Source of the DNA: Nostoc sp. FACHB-110
GTDB lineage: Bacteria; Cyanobacteriota; Cyanobacteriia; Cyanobacteriales; Nostocaceae
Assembly (NCBI RefSeq): GCF_014697425.1
Contig: NZ_JACJRU010000012.1
Span: forward strand, 62,001 to 126,000
Length of the DNA: 64,000 nt
Reading direction: 5' to 3'
In this document: in pieces, positions 29,997 to 38,215 of the stretch
Numbering within the stretch: position 1 is the first letter of the stretch
How the letters are laid out: the number at the start of each line of letters is the position of its first letter
The notes under the pieces: generated by a model
Told to the model about the DNA's origin: nothing
Seen by the model: only the letters and a program-made list of their open reading frames with translations
The model's database searches: none
Translations under genes and position numbers: made by a program

Positions 29997-31529
29997 TTAC
30001 CTTGGTCTTCCCAAAGTGGTGATATACAAAACAGCTTCGTCGGCTGGTATACCTAATACTTCATTCACATGGTCGTCAAAAAAACCACCAATACCGCTAA
30101 CACCTAAATTCAGATTGACTGCGGCTAAATTTAAACGCTGACCTAAATGACCTGCATCCATATGTAAGTAACGATAAACGCGATCGCCATATTGGGCAAT
30201 CGCCGCTTTTAGGTCGGCGGTATGAAAAACTACTGCAGCTGCATCCCTACCTAACTCTTGCCCCAAGCAGAGAAAGTGTAACTCCCGCCGGAAGTTTTTA
30301 AACCGAATCTGGCGCAATTCTTGAGCTTTGGGTGCGTAATAATAACAACCTGCTTCCAAACCTTTGACTCCGCAGACAGCAATGAATGTTTCAATCAAAT
30401 TTAAGTCAAAGTAATCTGGTGCAGCGTCGAGATGTTGGTCAATATAATTTTGGGGTTGGTAGGTAAAATCAATGACAGCTTTGAGTTCGTCAAAAGTTAA
30501 ATCCTCCCCACTGTAAGCACGGGTAGAACGGCGTTTGTGAATGGTATATTCCAACCCAGAAAGATTTTCGCTCCAGTCAATTGGTGTGGTAGCTGTGGGA
30601 ATTTTTAAACAGAAAGGAAAATTATATTTATCTTCTAATGACCTTTCTTGTTTGATTGTCGGTAAATTTAGCTTACCTGTAACACCTGGTTGAATTTGAG
30701 TTTGACGGTGAAAATATTTCAGCAATTCGCCGTCAGGAACCTGGGGATAGTTGGTTTCTGTCGCTGAAGGTAAAGCGGTGCATCCTGTAGGCAAATTTTG
30801 TTTGATATCTAATAAGTCTGCCAGAGCGAGGACTGCGATCGCACCTTCTTGTTGGGGATCAATATATAACAAGTCATTTACCGCCTCATCCACAAAACCA
30901 CCAATCAAATGAGGACGATAATCAACAATGGCGCTCGCTAACTCAATATTGCCTAACAAATGCCCAGAATCAAGAAAAATCCGCCGATAAGCTCTATCTT
31001 CATAGCGCCAAGCGGAACGATAAAAAACCGCCGTCACCACAATTGCCAATTGAGTACCTTCCAAAGCCGGATGCCAAAAACAAGCATCTTGTAAAGCTTG
31101 CCAAACATCGCTTTCCCAATACAGCATCAAAGAGTGAGTCCGACATTGATAGTTGTATAGCCCGGCTGGTAGTAATGGTGTACCACGAGACACTACATAA
31201 ACCTCAGCTGGATATAAACCACCCGCACTAGGAGCAGAGCGCAAATATACCGCACTACCCATAGAGGGCATTCTCGCGGTTAATCCGTAGCTACGTAACA
31301 ATAAACGAGATAGCCTTTGCCACCATTGAGCATCTGGTTTTGCCGCAAGCTCTTCTGGAGACTCTTGCAAATAAGCCTTGAGATCAATAACCGAACCGAT
31401 TTTATACTCCTTAAAAGGTACTGGCTGTTTAGCCCAATCTAGCCTTTGGCTTTTAGCAGCTAGAGTATCAGGGTCATATTTAGTACGTTCGTGGTAGTGC
31501 TGTGCAATAGATTGGTGTATTTCTGGCAT
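29997..31529 (-). CDS. Duplicated SagB/ThcOx-type nitroreductase-fold oxidoreductase
   Basis: The 510-residue protein contains two flavin-nitroreductase-like halves. Half one (about 45-265) has SAPSAGGLYPAEVYVVSR, AWRYEDRAYRRIFLDSGHLLGN and GGFVDEAVNDLL. Half two (about 300-510) has IHKRRSTRAYSGEDLTFDEL, YRYLHMDAGHLGQRL and GGFFDDHVNEVLGIP. The same ordered motifs in both halves show an internal fusion or duplication. SagB/ThcOx enzymes use FMN to oxidise azolines to azoles in modified peptides, but many cyanobacterial members are solitary and of unknown substrate. No YcaO or precursor peptide gene lies nearby. Confidence 0.85.
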   Translation of the reverse strand: MPEIHQSIAQHYHERTKYDPDTLAAKSQRLDWAKQPVPFKEYKIGSVIDLKAYLQESPEELAAKPDAQWWQRLSRLLLRSYGLTARMPSMGSAVYLRSAPSAGGLYPAEVYVVSRGTPLLPAGLYNYQCRTHSLMLYWESDVWQALQDACFWHPALEGTQLAIVVTAVFYRSAWRYEDRAYRRIFLDSGHLLGNIELASAIVDYRPHLIGGFVDEAVNDLLYIDPQQEGAIAVLALADLLDIKQNLPTGCTALPSATETNYPQVPDGELLKYFHRQTQIQPGVTGKLNLPTIKQERSLEDKYNFPFCLKIPTATTPIDWSENLSGLEYTIHKRRSTRAYSGEDLTFDELKAVIDFTYQPQNYIDQHLDAAPDYFDLNLIETFIAVCGVKGLEAGCYYYAPKAQELRQIRFKNFRRELHFLCLGQELGRDAAAVVFHTADLKAAIAQYGDRVYRYLHMDAGHLGQRLNLAAVNLNLGVSGIGGFFDDHVNEVLGIPADEAVLYITTLGRPR

Positions 31530-31720
31530 AGTACTTTCAATACCCTTAGGGCTTTCTTATTTGATCTTGGCATTCATCTGCTTCATTGTTTCGTGTTCAT
31601 CAGTACAATCTTAGTAAACAGTTAATGGTCAATGGTGATTTGTCATAGTGAAAAAAGCAGTATGAAATAGCGACTAGCATCTTGACTCAGCACTTCAAGC
31701 GAGAAGAATGAAATTACCAA

Positions 31721-31740
31721 CTTGACACTTCATACTTCCC
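31721..31740. repeat. Heptamer repeat supplying the stop of the DUF4349 gene
   Basis: GACACTTCATACTTC on the plus strand; on the minus strand GAAGTATGAAGTGTC provides the final Val codon and TGA. Confidence 0.65.
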
Positions 31741-32605
31741 TGCGTCGCCAACGAGTAAAACCATAAAAACCCATAGCAATAATTAATAAATAAGGACTGT
31801 ACACCATTAACCAAATACCTAGCTTGAGTAAACCAACGGTAAATGAGCCTAGAGATTGGGTAGATTTATTCCAAGTTTCCTGAATTTGTGTACCCACTGC
31901 GCGTTGAGGAGCCGTCCCAGAGACGGCTGCTTCTAGGTTGAGGGTAATAGTAGAGTAGGCAACTTGATTTTGTAAATTTTTGAGTTGTGCGTCAATTTGT
32001 TCGATAGATTGCCTCACTTGACTGAGTTCTTGTGCAACACTTAACACATCTCTAACGGAACCTGCCCGATCCATAATTTTTTGTAAATTTGCTTCTGTCT
32101 TTCGCAGGTTAGTTAATCTTGCTTGAAAGTCTATCAAGCGATCGCCTACATCTTCTGCTGTAATATTACGGCTTTCTACTGTGCCTAATTTAGCTAATTC
32201 TGTTAAAGTTGGCTCTAATAAGTTTTGCGGAATTCGCAATTGAATAGATGCAGTATGGCGGAAATTTTCTTTTGTTGGTTGGCTTTCGTTTAATCCAATT
32301 AAATCACCTTGCTGTTTAGTAATAATTTGTGATATTGCATCAATACTTTGAGACACAGAGTTGACAACTACAGTCATAGCCGCCTTTTTAATTAACTGCG
32401 GCCGCGCCCGGGTTACTGGTGCAGTTTCTTGGGCAACATTCCCATTCGGGACTGATTCAGGTGCGGCTGCTTTATTAGCAACAATATCACTAGCGGCTCG
32501 ATTAGTTGGTAAAGGTGCAGAAGCACAACTGGTAAAAATTAAACCTCCCAATAAAACACTTACCAATAAAGTAGAGTTACGCGGCAATAATGTAGAACAA
32601 ATCAT
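31730..32605 (-). CDS. DUF4349 lipoprotein
   Basis: The 291-residue protein is read from the ATG at 32605; an in-frame ATG at 32659 would put charged residues before the signal peptide. The signal ends in a lipobox (LLGGLIFTSC), so it should be a lipid-anchored envelope protein. A Pro/Ala-rich linker is followed by the DUF4349 domain (about 75-240): KAAMTVVVNS, SIQLRIPQNLLEPTLTELAKLGTVESRNITAEDVGDRLIDFQARL, a coiled coil with QELSQVRQSIEQIDAQLKNLQ, and a C-terminal membrane helix (LMVYSPYLLIIAMGFYGF) with a basic tail. The family function is unknown. The final EV and TGA derive from heptamer-repeat DNA. Confidence 0.85.
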   Translation of the reverse strand: MICSTLLPRNSTLLVSVLLGGLIFTSCASAPLPTNRAASDIVANKAAAPESVPNGNVAQETAPVTRARPQLIKKAAMTVVVNSVSQSIDAISQIITKQQGDLIGLNESQPTKENFRHTASIQLRIPQNLLEPTLTELAKLGTVESRNITAEDVGDRLIDFQARLTNLRKTEANLQKIMDRAGSVRDVLSVAQELSQVRQSIEQIDAQLKNLQNQVAYSTITLNLEAAVSGTAPQRAVGTQIQETWNKSTQSLGSFTVGLLKLGIWLMVYSPYLLIIAMGFYGFTRWRRREV

Positions 32606-32717
32606 AATCTCACGCCCGATAGATGAAGTTAATCTCAGTATGTCTGAGAAAAAAATCAAAGCTGGGATTGTTGCGGTTTATGTAACGGAACGGGGAATAG
32701 TGATAACCAACTAAAAT

Positions 32718-32836
32718 AGGACTTACGCACAAAGATTGTCTGTGGAGGCTGGGTTAATTGGTTTTGGATACATACACCCCTACACCCTTGCCCCCTTCTC
32801 CAGACCCTTGATTTTTCGTTTTCATGCGTAAGTCCT
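32718..32836. mobile_element. MITE-like element, subfamily B, 119 bp
   Basis: Perfect terminal inverted repeats AGGACTTACGC (32718-32728) and GCGTAAGTCCT (32826-32836). The interior holds GGTTAATTGGTTTTGG and C-rich heptamers (CACCCCTACACCC). No coding capacity. Flanked on the left by a T and on the right by G, so target duplication is not evident. Confidence 0.7.
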
Positions 32837-32882
32837 GTAAAAAAAGGCGATCGCGGGTTTGGGGTATAATCGCCTTCGTCCT

Positions 32883-33500
32883 CTAAGAAATTAGTGCAGC
32901 ATCAATAGCATTACTAATTTCTTGATGTTCCAAATTCCTGGTATGCAGTGCCGCCGTTGTAGCAGCTTCCGCAATGATGGTGTAAAGCACGGGAGAATCT
33001 GGAGTTGCTTTAGTTAGATAGAGTAAAGCTTTGATTAAATGATCCTCTGGGTTTTCTTTCTCTAATTCCTTCAGTGCATCATAATTAGTTCTAGAAGCTA
33101 GAGCTAATTGATGATAATCAGTTCGAGGCGTAAGAAATTTTAAAATATTGGTGGTGGCATTCCCTACTAGGTCAGCAGACTCAAAAGCAATGGCATTACC
33201 ACTGCTAATTTGCTCTAAAGCTTTGACTTGTGCGTAGTCAGCCACCGCATTAGCAGCAGCAGCCAAAATTTTGCCTAAGTTGGGATTTGTGCTGGTTGCA
33301 CTCACCAAAAATCCTAAGCATTTGCTGTAATAATCTCTGAGATGGCTGGCATAAATTTTTTTAACTGCCTTGACATCACCTTTTTTATATTCTTCTAATG
33401 CCTGATGTTGCCACTCATTAGTCGGTTCGCCCAATTTTTCTAAAAACAGATCAATCACCGTTTCCAGTGTGATGTTGGTAGATACTGATGCTTGCACCAT
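32883..33500 (-). CDS. Hypothetical all-helical protein, 205 residues
   Basis: I do not recognise the family. The sequence is rich in Ala, Leu and Glu and predicted helical throughout, with no signal peptide or membrane segment. Features are IDLFLEKLGEPTNEWQHQALEEYKKGD near the N-terminus, an Ala-rich block (ILAAAANAVADYAQVKALEQI) and a C-terminal IIAEAATTAALHTRNLEHQE. Clear ATG start at 33500. MITE-like copies lie on both sides (32718-32836 and 33702-33819), so the gene is bracketed by elements in a repeat-rich segment. Confidence 0.7.
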   Translation of the reverse strand: MVQASVSTNITLETVIDLFLEKLGEPTNEWQHQALEEYKKGDVKAVKKIYASHLRDYYSKCLGFLVSATSTNPNLGKILAAAANAVADYAQVKALEQISSGNAIAFESADLVGNATTNILKFLTPRTDYHQLALASRTNYDALKELEKENPEDHLIKALLYLTKATPDSPVLYTIIAEAATTAALHTRNLEHQEISNAIDAALIS

Positions 33501-33701
33501 TGTTATTGACTCCTACTAAAACCAGACTTGAGTTTGATTTGCTTGCACTTGAGTTAAGTACAAAGTTTTCCAATTGCGCTGTCAGTGTTCTTTCACAACG
33601 CGAATTACATACCTAACTGTGCTGTCACCTTCATAAAGTACAGCTATTCGTAGCAGACATAGATTCTGTTTAGGGATTTCCAAGAAATAAGTTATTTATC
33701 T
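33501..33701. other. Spacer upstream of the helical hypothetical gene
   Basis: About 200 bp of plain AT-rich promoter-type sequence; no feature recognised. The MITE, the GC-rich palindrome and the C-rich heptamers that follow fill most of the remaining 360 bp to the next gene. Confidence 0.35.
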
Positions 33702-33819
33702 AGGACTTACGCAAAATATCTCTCAAACTCTCATTTCTCCGTGAACTCTGCGCCTCTGTGGTAGCCTGCGGCAAGCCGCTATCGCGTCTACGATTTTCCG
33801 TAGCTTGTGCGTAAGTCCT
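33702..33819. mobile_element. MITE-like element, subfamily A, 118 bp
   Basis: Termini AGGACTTACGC and GCGTAAGTCCT are perfect inverted repeats. Its reverse complement is nearly identical base for base to 59223-59340, including the inner GTAGACGCGATAGCGGCTTG segment. Non-coding. The exact equal length of both copies argues for mobility as a unit. Confidence 0.8.
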
Positions 33820-33824
33820 GTTAT

Positions 33825-33888
33825 CTTGTGGGGTGGGCCGGACAGCCCGCCCTCAGGACTGGACGGGTGAGGACACCCATCCCACAAG
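33825..33888. repeat. GC-rich palindromic repeat CTTGTGGGG...CCCACAAG
   Basis: CTTGTGGG at the left is complementary to CCCACAAG at the right, with inner GGTGGGC and GCCCGCC blocks. The whole 64-bp unit can fold into an imperfect hairpin. It is a common dispersed palindrome type of filamentous cyanobacteria. It sits six bases from the MITE end. Confidence 0.65.
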
Positions 33889-33978
33889 AAAATTTTGGAT
33901 ATTTTTATTACTTGTAAGTAAGTCGATGCAATAAAACCAAACTATGTGAAGAAAAGTAAATAAGGCTCAAACGCTTTT

Positions 33979-34008
33979 TCCCCCTGCTCCCTGCCCCTGC
34001 CCCCTGCC
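33979..34008. repeat. C-rich heptamer repeat (CCCCCTG/CCCCTGC)
   Basis: Degenerate tandem CCCCCTGCTCCCTGCCCCTG units, same family as those at 40182-40205, inside cobN (42963-43000) and inside the dihydroorotase homologue (about 34960-34985). Confidence 0.65.
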
Positions 34009-34062
34009 TTATTCCAACAATAATTATTTACACCGACTTACTTAAGTCCCTTATCACCTGCT

Positions 34063-35337
34063 TCAACACCAAATTTGCACAACACGACCTTGTAATTCTT
34101 TACCTAACCAAGGTGTATTACTAGAAAGTGTATGTAGATTTTTCCGTTCAACTTTCCAGGTTTGTTGGGGATCAAATAAAGTTAATTCAGCTGTTTGTTG
34201 AGGTTGAATTGTATTTAATTTCTGCCCTATACACTCGGCGGGATTTTTACTTAATGCTTGCCATAATTCTAGGGCTGTCAATTCGCCAGTCTCCACCAGA
34301 TTTTGCCACAACAAAGGCAAGGCTAACTCATAGCCAATTGCGCCAGTTGGTGCTTCTGCAAATGCTTGGACTTTTTCTTCATAAGTATAGGGTGCATGGT
34401 CGATCGCAATCGCATCAATTACACCTGTACGAACACCTGCACGCAAAGCTTTTAAATCGCTAGGAGTACCTAAAGGCGGATCTAAATGCAAACTGGTATC
34501 GTAACTTTTAACGGCTGTCGTGTCTAACAATAAATGCATCCAAGTGGTGCTGGCGGTGATGGGTAAACCAGCCGCCTTCGCCGAGGCGATTAATTCTACA
34601 CTCCGCGCAGTAGAAACCCGCATGATGTGAACTTGTGAATTACCACTAGCTGCAACTAATTCTAACAAAGCTGCGATCGCAGTTGTTTCGGCACTAGCGG
34701 GGATGGGTGGTAAACCAAAACGCAATGCATCCGCCCCTTCACGTATGACACCATTAGCTGTAAGCTGGCGATCGCAAGGCCAAAAAGCAATAGGTTTACC
34801 CAACGGTTGCACATATTCCAGCACGCGCCGCAGCAAACCAAAATTATCTAAAGGGTGACTATCAGTAAAACCCACAACTCCCGCCGCAGCTAAATCGGCT
34901 AATTCTGTCATTTGCTTTCCCTCCACATCTAAGGTAATTGCACCCCAGATATGAAGCAGGGGTGCGGGGGTACGGGGGTGCAGGGGAGATATGTTTCTGA
35001 TATTCTGCAACTGTGCTACCAGTGCAGGGTTATCAATAGATGGGGAAGTATCGGGTAAAATGCCAATTCTCGTAAAGCCACCAGCAGCCGCCGCCTGCAA
35101 TAAAGAAGAGAAAGTTTCGCGTTCTTCAAATCCTGGTTCACCAGAATGACTGTATAAATCAATTAACCCAGTCCCGAGAATTAAACCCTGACAATTTCTA
35201 ACTTGCGTATCTGTACTAATATCAGAAATTGTTGCGGCGATCGCTTGAATCTGACCATCCGCAATCAAAACATCTGCGATTTGGTCAATTCCCGAAACTG
35301 GATCGATTATTCGTACTTTTTGTAAAAGTTCAGTCAT
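34063..35337 (-). CDS. Dihydroorotase homologue lacking metal ligands (pseudo-DHOase, PyrC' type)
   Basis: The 424-residue amidohydrolase fold is read from the ATG at 35337. The usual zinc motif DxHxHxRePG reads D60-L-Y-S-H-S-G-E-P-G: the first His is Tyr62 and the substrate Arg is Gly66. The HCED-type His is missing (FWPCDRQL) and the HxSTA His is Arg (HIMRVSTARSV). The late Asp is kept (IDHAPYTYEEK). It is therefore likely catalytically inactive for dihydroorotate formation. Known inactive homologues (PyrC') act as structural partners of aspartate transcarbamoylase (established for some bacteria). Residues HPRTPAPLL at about 125 are encoded by a C-rich repeat insertion. Confidence 0.87.
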   Translation of the reverse strand: MTELLQKVRIIDPVSGIDQIADVLIADGQIQAIAATISDISTDTQVRNCQGLILGTGLIDLYSHSGEPGFEERETFSSLLQAAAAGGFTRIGILPDTSPSIDNPALVAQLQNIRNISPLHPRTPAPLLHIWGAITLDVEGKQMTELADLAAAGVVGFTDSHPLDNFGLLRRVLEYVQPLGKPIAFWPCDRQLTANGVIREGADALRFGLPPIPASAETTAIAALLELVAASGNSQVHIMRVSTARSVELIASAKAAGLPITASTTWMHLLLDTTAVKSYDTSLHLDPPLGTPSDLKALRAGVRTGVIDAIAIDHAPYTYEEKVQAFAEAPTGAIGYELALPLLWQNLVETGELTALELWQALSKNPAECIGQKLNTIQPQQTAELTLFDPQQTWKVERKNLHTLSSNTPWLGKELQGRVVQIWC

Positions 35338-35634
35338 AAAAATCATGAGTTAGGAGTAACGAGTTAGAAGTGATAGCAGAGAACAGATAACCGCTATATT
35401 TAGGTTTTCCGTAGGTCGGTAGAAATAAACATAACCAGCTTACTAAACGTAAATACGTCTAAAAACCATACCAATGAACGCCAGTTGCTACAAGTCGGCA
35501 AAGCGCAAGAGCGCACTGGCTCCCAAAGACAAATCACCACCTTCTCCTGTCGCAGACGCTACGCGAACACTAGTTAACTTTATTGGTAACGGCCTACTGA
35601 GTACCTCGCTCGTTACTTTTCACTCCTCAATGTT
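35338..35634. other. Spacer between minus-strand genes
   Basis: Contains a GC-rich dispersed block (about 35495-35580: AAGCGCAAGAGCGCACTGG and CGCAGACGCTACGCGAACAC), typical repeated cyanobacterial intergenic sequence, and no plausible gene. Confidence 0.4.
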
Positions 35635-36987
35635 TTATAATGCTCCAGCTGCGGTTTTATCTAGCACACCACCACCCAAATGAGCCGTGATATTCATTGC
35701 TTGTAATACTGGGAAACCGTCAAGTCCGTTAGGGTAGTCAATTACACTAACTGCGCCATTACCTTGGCGGAAATTCCAAAAGTTGTCTGCTGGTAAACCC
35801 AAAATATGACAAAGCAAAGTTTTATTAGTAGCGTCGTGAGCGACGACTAATCCAGTTTTGAGTTGATTATCTAATGCAGTTTGCACAATAGATTGCCAAG
35901 CGACAACACTACGATCCCATACTTGTTGTAAATTTTCCCCTTCTGGCATTTGTACCTGGGCAGGTATTGTCCGCCAACGGTGCAACTCCCCAGGAAATTC
36001 TTGCTCAATTTCTGCTTCTAATTTGCCTTCCCAAAGCCCATGACTAATTTCTCTTAAACCATCTTGCAGGTCTAACTGAATGTCGGGATGTTGACGCAAG
36101 ATAATCTCGGCTGTTTCTTTGGGACGCTGCATTGAACTACTCACAGCAAAGTCAATGGCGACATCTTTGAGAAATTCACCTGCTTTTTGGGCTTGATTTC
36201 TCCCATTGTCATTCAAAGGAACGTCAATTTGACCTTGAAATCTCGTTTGGCGGTTCCACTCTGTTTCACCATGACGCACCAACAGCAACCGCACGCCCTG
36301 ATGATGAGGACGCAAAGAGGGTAGAGTTTCACCCATATGTTGCGTTTGATTCATTGATTCTAGTTGGACTGGTTCACCTAATCCTCCAGCAAAATTTAAG
36401 ACTGTGACACCACAGTTAGATTGCTGAATAGAATGATAACGGCTGGGGGGAATACCAAGTGCGGTGCTAATCAAAGCGCGGTTAATGCCGTTATGCCCAA
36501 CGATGAGAATAGTTTTCCCTTGATGTTGAGGGAGAATTTCTTGCCAAAATTGCTGTGCTTGTTCGTACAAAGCCAGAACAGGAAAATGTTCTTTTGTCCC
36601 CTCACCATCTTTGACAAGCATTACCAAGTCCTGGGGATGTTCGTGCCAAATCTTGTAATCTTCAGCAAACTTCTGCTCGACATCAGCCGTGAGCATTGTC
36701 TCCCACAAAGGTAGGTCAATTTCTAATAATTGATCGGAAGTTTGCACAACAGCAGAAGACCCTTGAGCATTAGCTAACTCGCTTTGAATAATCTCGGCTG
36801 TTAGTTTAGCTCGTTGCAGCGGACTGCTATAAATTGCTTGAAACGCAATATTGCTGAGGGCTTTGCCTACTTTACTGGCATCATTACAACCTTTTTCTGT
36901 TAATTGTGACGCATTTGTGCGTCCTTGAATTCGCCTTTCGGCGTTGTAGCTGCTTTGCCCGTGGCGCACAATGATGACACGAGTCAT
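35635..36987 (-). CDS. Tandem histidine phosphatase (two phosphoglycerate-mutase-like domains)
   Basis: The 450-residue protein has two complete branched histidine phosphatase domains. Domain one (about 1-215) has IIVRHGQSSYN, SSPLQRAKLTAEI and VGHNGINRALI. Domain two (about 225-435) has LLVRHGETEWNRQTRFQG, SSMQRPKETAEII and VVAHDATNKTLL. Both keep the RHG phospho-acceptor His and the second catalytic His, so both may be active. In cyanobacteria, members annotated as phosphoglycerate mutase have been shown to be phosphoserine or sugar phosphatases (Synechocystis slr1124). The substrate here is not determinable. Cytosolic. Confidence 0.9.
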   Translation of the reverse strand: MTRVIIVRHGQSSYNAERRIQGRTNASQLTEKGCNDASKVGKALSNIAFQAIYSSPLQRAKLTAEIIQSELANAQGSSAVVQTSDQLLEIDLPLWETMLTADVEQKFAEDYKIWHEHPQDLVMLVKDGEGTKEHFPVLALYEQAQQFWQEILPQHQGKTILIVGHNGINRALISTALGIPPSRYHSIQQSNCGVTVLNFAGGLGEPVQLESMNQTQHMGETLPSLRPHHQGVRLLLVRHGETEWNRQTRFQGQIDVPLNDNGRNQAQKAGEFLKDVAIDFAVSSSMQRPKETAEIILRQHPDIQLDLQDGLREISHGLWEGKLEAEIEQEFPGELHRWRTIPAQVQMPEGENLQQVWDRSVVAWQSIVQTALDNQLKTGLVVAHDATNKTLLCHILGLPADNFWNFRQGNGAVSVIDYPNGLDGFPVLQAMNITAHLGGGVLDKTAAGAL

Positions 36988-37025
36988 CGGCTTTGCCCTC
37001 CTCTATCTAAAGCATTAATTTTACC

Positions 37026-37116
37026 AGGACTTACGCACAAGCTACGGAAAATCAAACCACTCCAGACGCAGAGTTCATAGAGGAATGAGAGTTGGAGAGA
37101 TTTTTGCGTAAGTTCT
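37026..37116. mobile_element. MITE-like element, subfamily A, internally deleted (91 bp)
   Basis: AGGACTTACGCACAAGCTACGGAAAATC at the left and GAGATTTTTGCGTAAGTTCT at the right match the ends of the 118-bp copies, but the central GCGATAGCGGCTTGCCGCAGG segment is missing. Confidence 0.75.
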
Positions 37117-37214
37117 AAATTTGTACCTCATACAAAAGTAGATAAGGCAAATACCTTATCTACTTTGTTTTGATGAAATTATTGATAGATTCAATTGTGT
37201 TGAATAACACAAAC

Positions 37215-38081
37215 TCAACTTATCAAAGAAGCAGAGGAAATAATAGAGGATGTGTCATCTGGTCTGCCATCTGGTGATGGGCCACTAAATGCGTAGCGTT
37301 GTTCAGGAATGGGATAACCAGCTTCACCAAAGGCTTCACGAATAGCTTTGTTAGTGTCAAAATAAACTTGCCAGTAGTGTTCATTATTACAGTAGGGACG
37401 AACTGCTAATACTGGCCCTGCTAAATTGAATGTGATAATTTCAACATCAGGTGCAGGATTATTTACGACGTTAGGAATTTGAGTGATTTTGGTTTTTAAC
37501 CGAGCGATCGCATCGTTATGATCGACATTATGATGCAATTGTGCTAGCAAATCAACTCGACGGTAAGGATTAGCAGAGAAATTTTGGATATTGTCAGAAA
37601 AAATCTTGTTATTGGCGACAATTGTTAACACATTATCGGGTGTGGTGATATTAGTGGTGAACAGTCCAATTTCTGTAACTGTACCTGTAACACCTGCGGC
37701 TGTGATAAAGTCGCCAACTTTAAATGGACTAAACACAATCAAAAACGCACCAGCCGCAAAGTTAGCTAACAGTCCACCCCAAGCTGCACCAATAGCTACA
37801 CCTGCTGCGGCTAATAATGCTGCAAAAGAAGTTGTTTCAACACCGAAAAAGCCAAGAATTGCCACAATTAAAACAATTCTTAAAGTGACGGAAATAATGT
37901 TGAGCAGGTAGTTAACTAGAGTTGGGTCAACGTGTTGACTGCGGAAGCCACGCCGGATTAGTCTAATAGCAAAATCAATCAATCGCTGTGCAATAATCCA
38001 AAGAGCGATCGCACCAAGAATTTTCAAGCCAAAAGTTGTTAACAGTGCAATAGCAACTTGTCCAATTTGATTAAAATTCAT
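37215..38081 (-). CDS. Small-conductance mechanosensitive channel (MscS family)
   Basis: The 288-residue protein is read from the ATG at 38081. A frame from 38135 would add an unlikely lysine-rich extension. Three membrane helices are visible (LLTTFGLKILGAIALWII; LNIISVTLRIVLIVAILGFFG; then the pore helix). The pore-lining TM3 has the Gly/Ala pattern AALLAAAGVAIGAAWGGLLANFAAGAFLIVF. It is followed by the beta-domain hallmark PFKVGDFITAAGVTGTVTEIGLF and PNNKIF-like IVANNKIFSDNI. It protects against hypo-osmotic shock. Compact form, no extra domains. Its upstream neighbour is divergent. Confidence 0.92.
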   Translation of the reverse strand: MNFNQIGQVAIALLTTFGLKILGAIALWIIAQRLIDFAIRLIRRGFRSQHVDPTLVNYLLNIISVTLRIVLIVAILGFFGVETTSFAALLAAAGVAIGAAWGGLLANFAAGAFLIVFSPFKVGDFITAAGVTGTVTEIGLFTTNITTPDNVLTIVANNKIFSDNIQNFSANPYRRVDLLAQLHHNVDHNDAIARLKTKITQIPNVVNNPAPDVEIITFNLAGPVLAVRPYCNNEHYWQVYFDTNKAIREAFGEAGYPIPEQRYAFSGPSPDGRPDDTSSIISSASLIS

Positions 38082-38215
38082 AAACTTTTTATTTTTGGCT
38101 AGTTTTAATCCAAAACATACAAGAAACTCAGTCAAAAACTATGATGATCAGTTTTTTTTTAATCTTTGGGTAGATGCCAAAAATACTTTTAGTAATAATT
38201 TAGTCAGCAAGTTCC

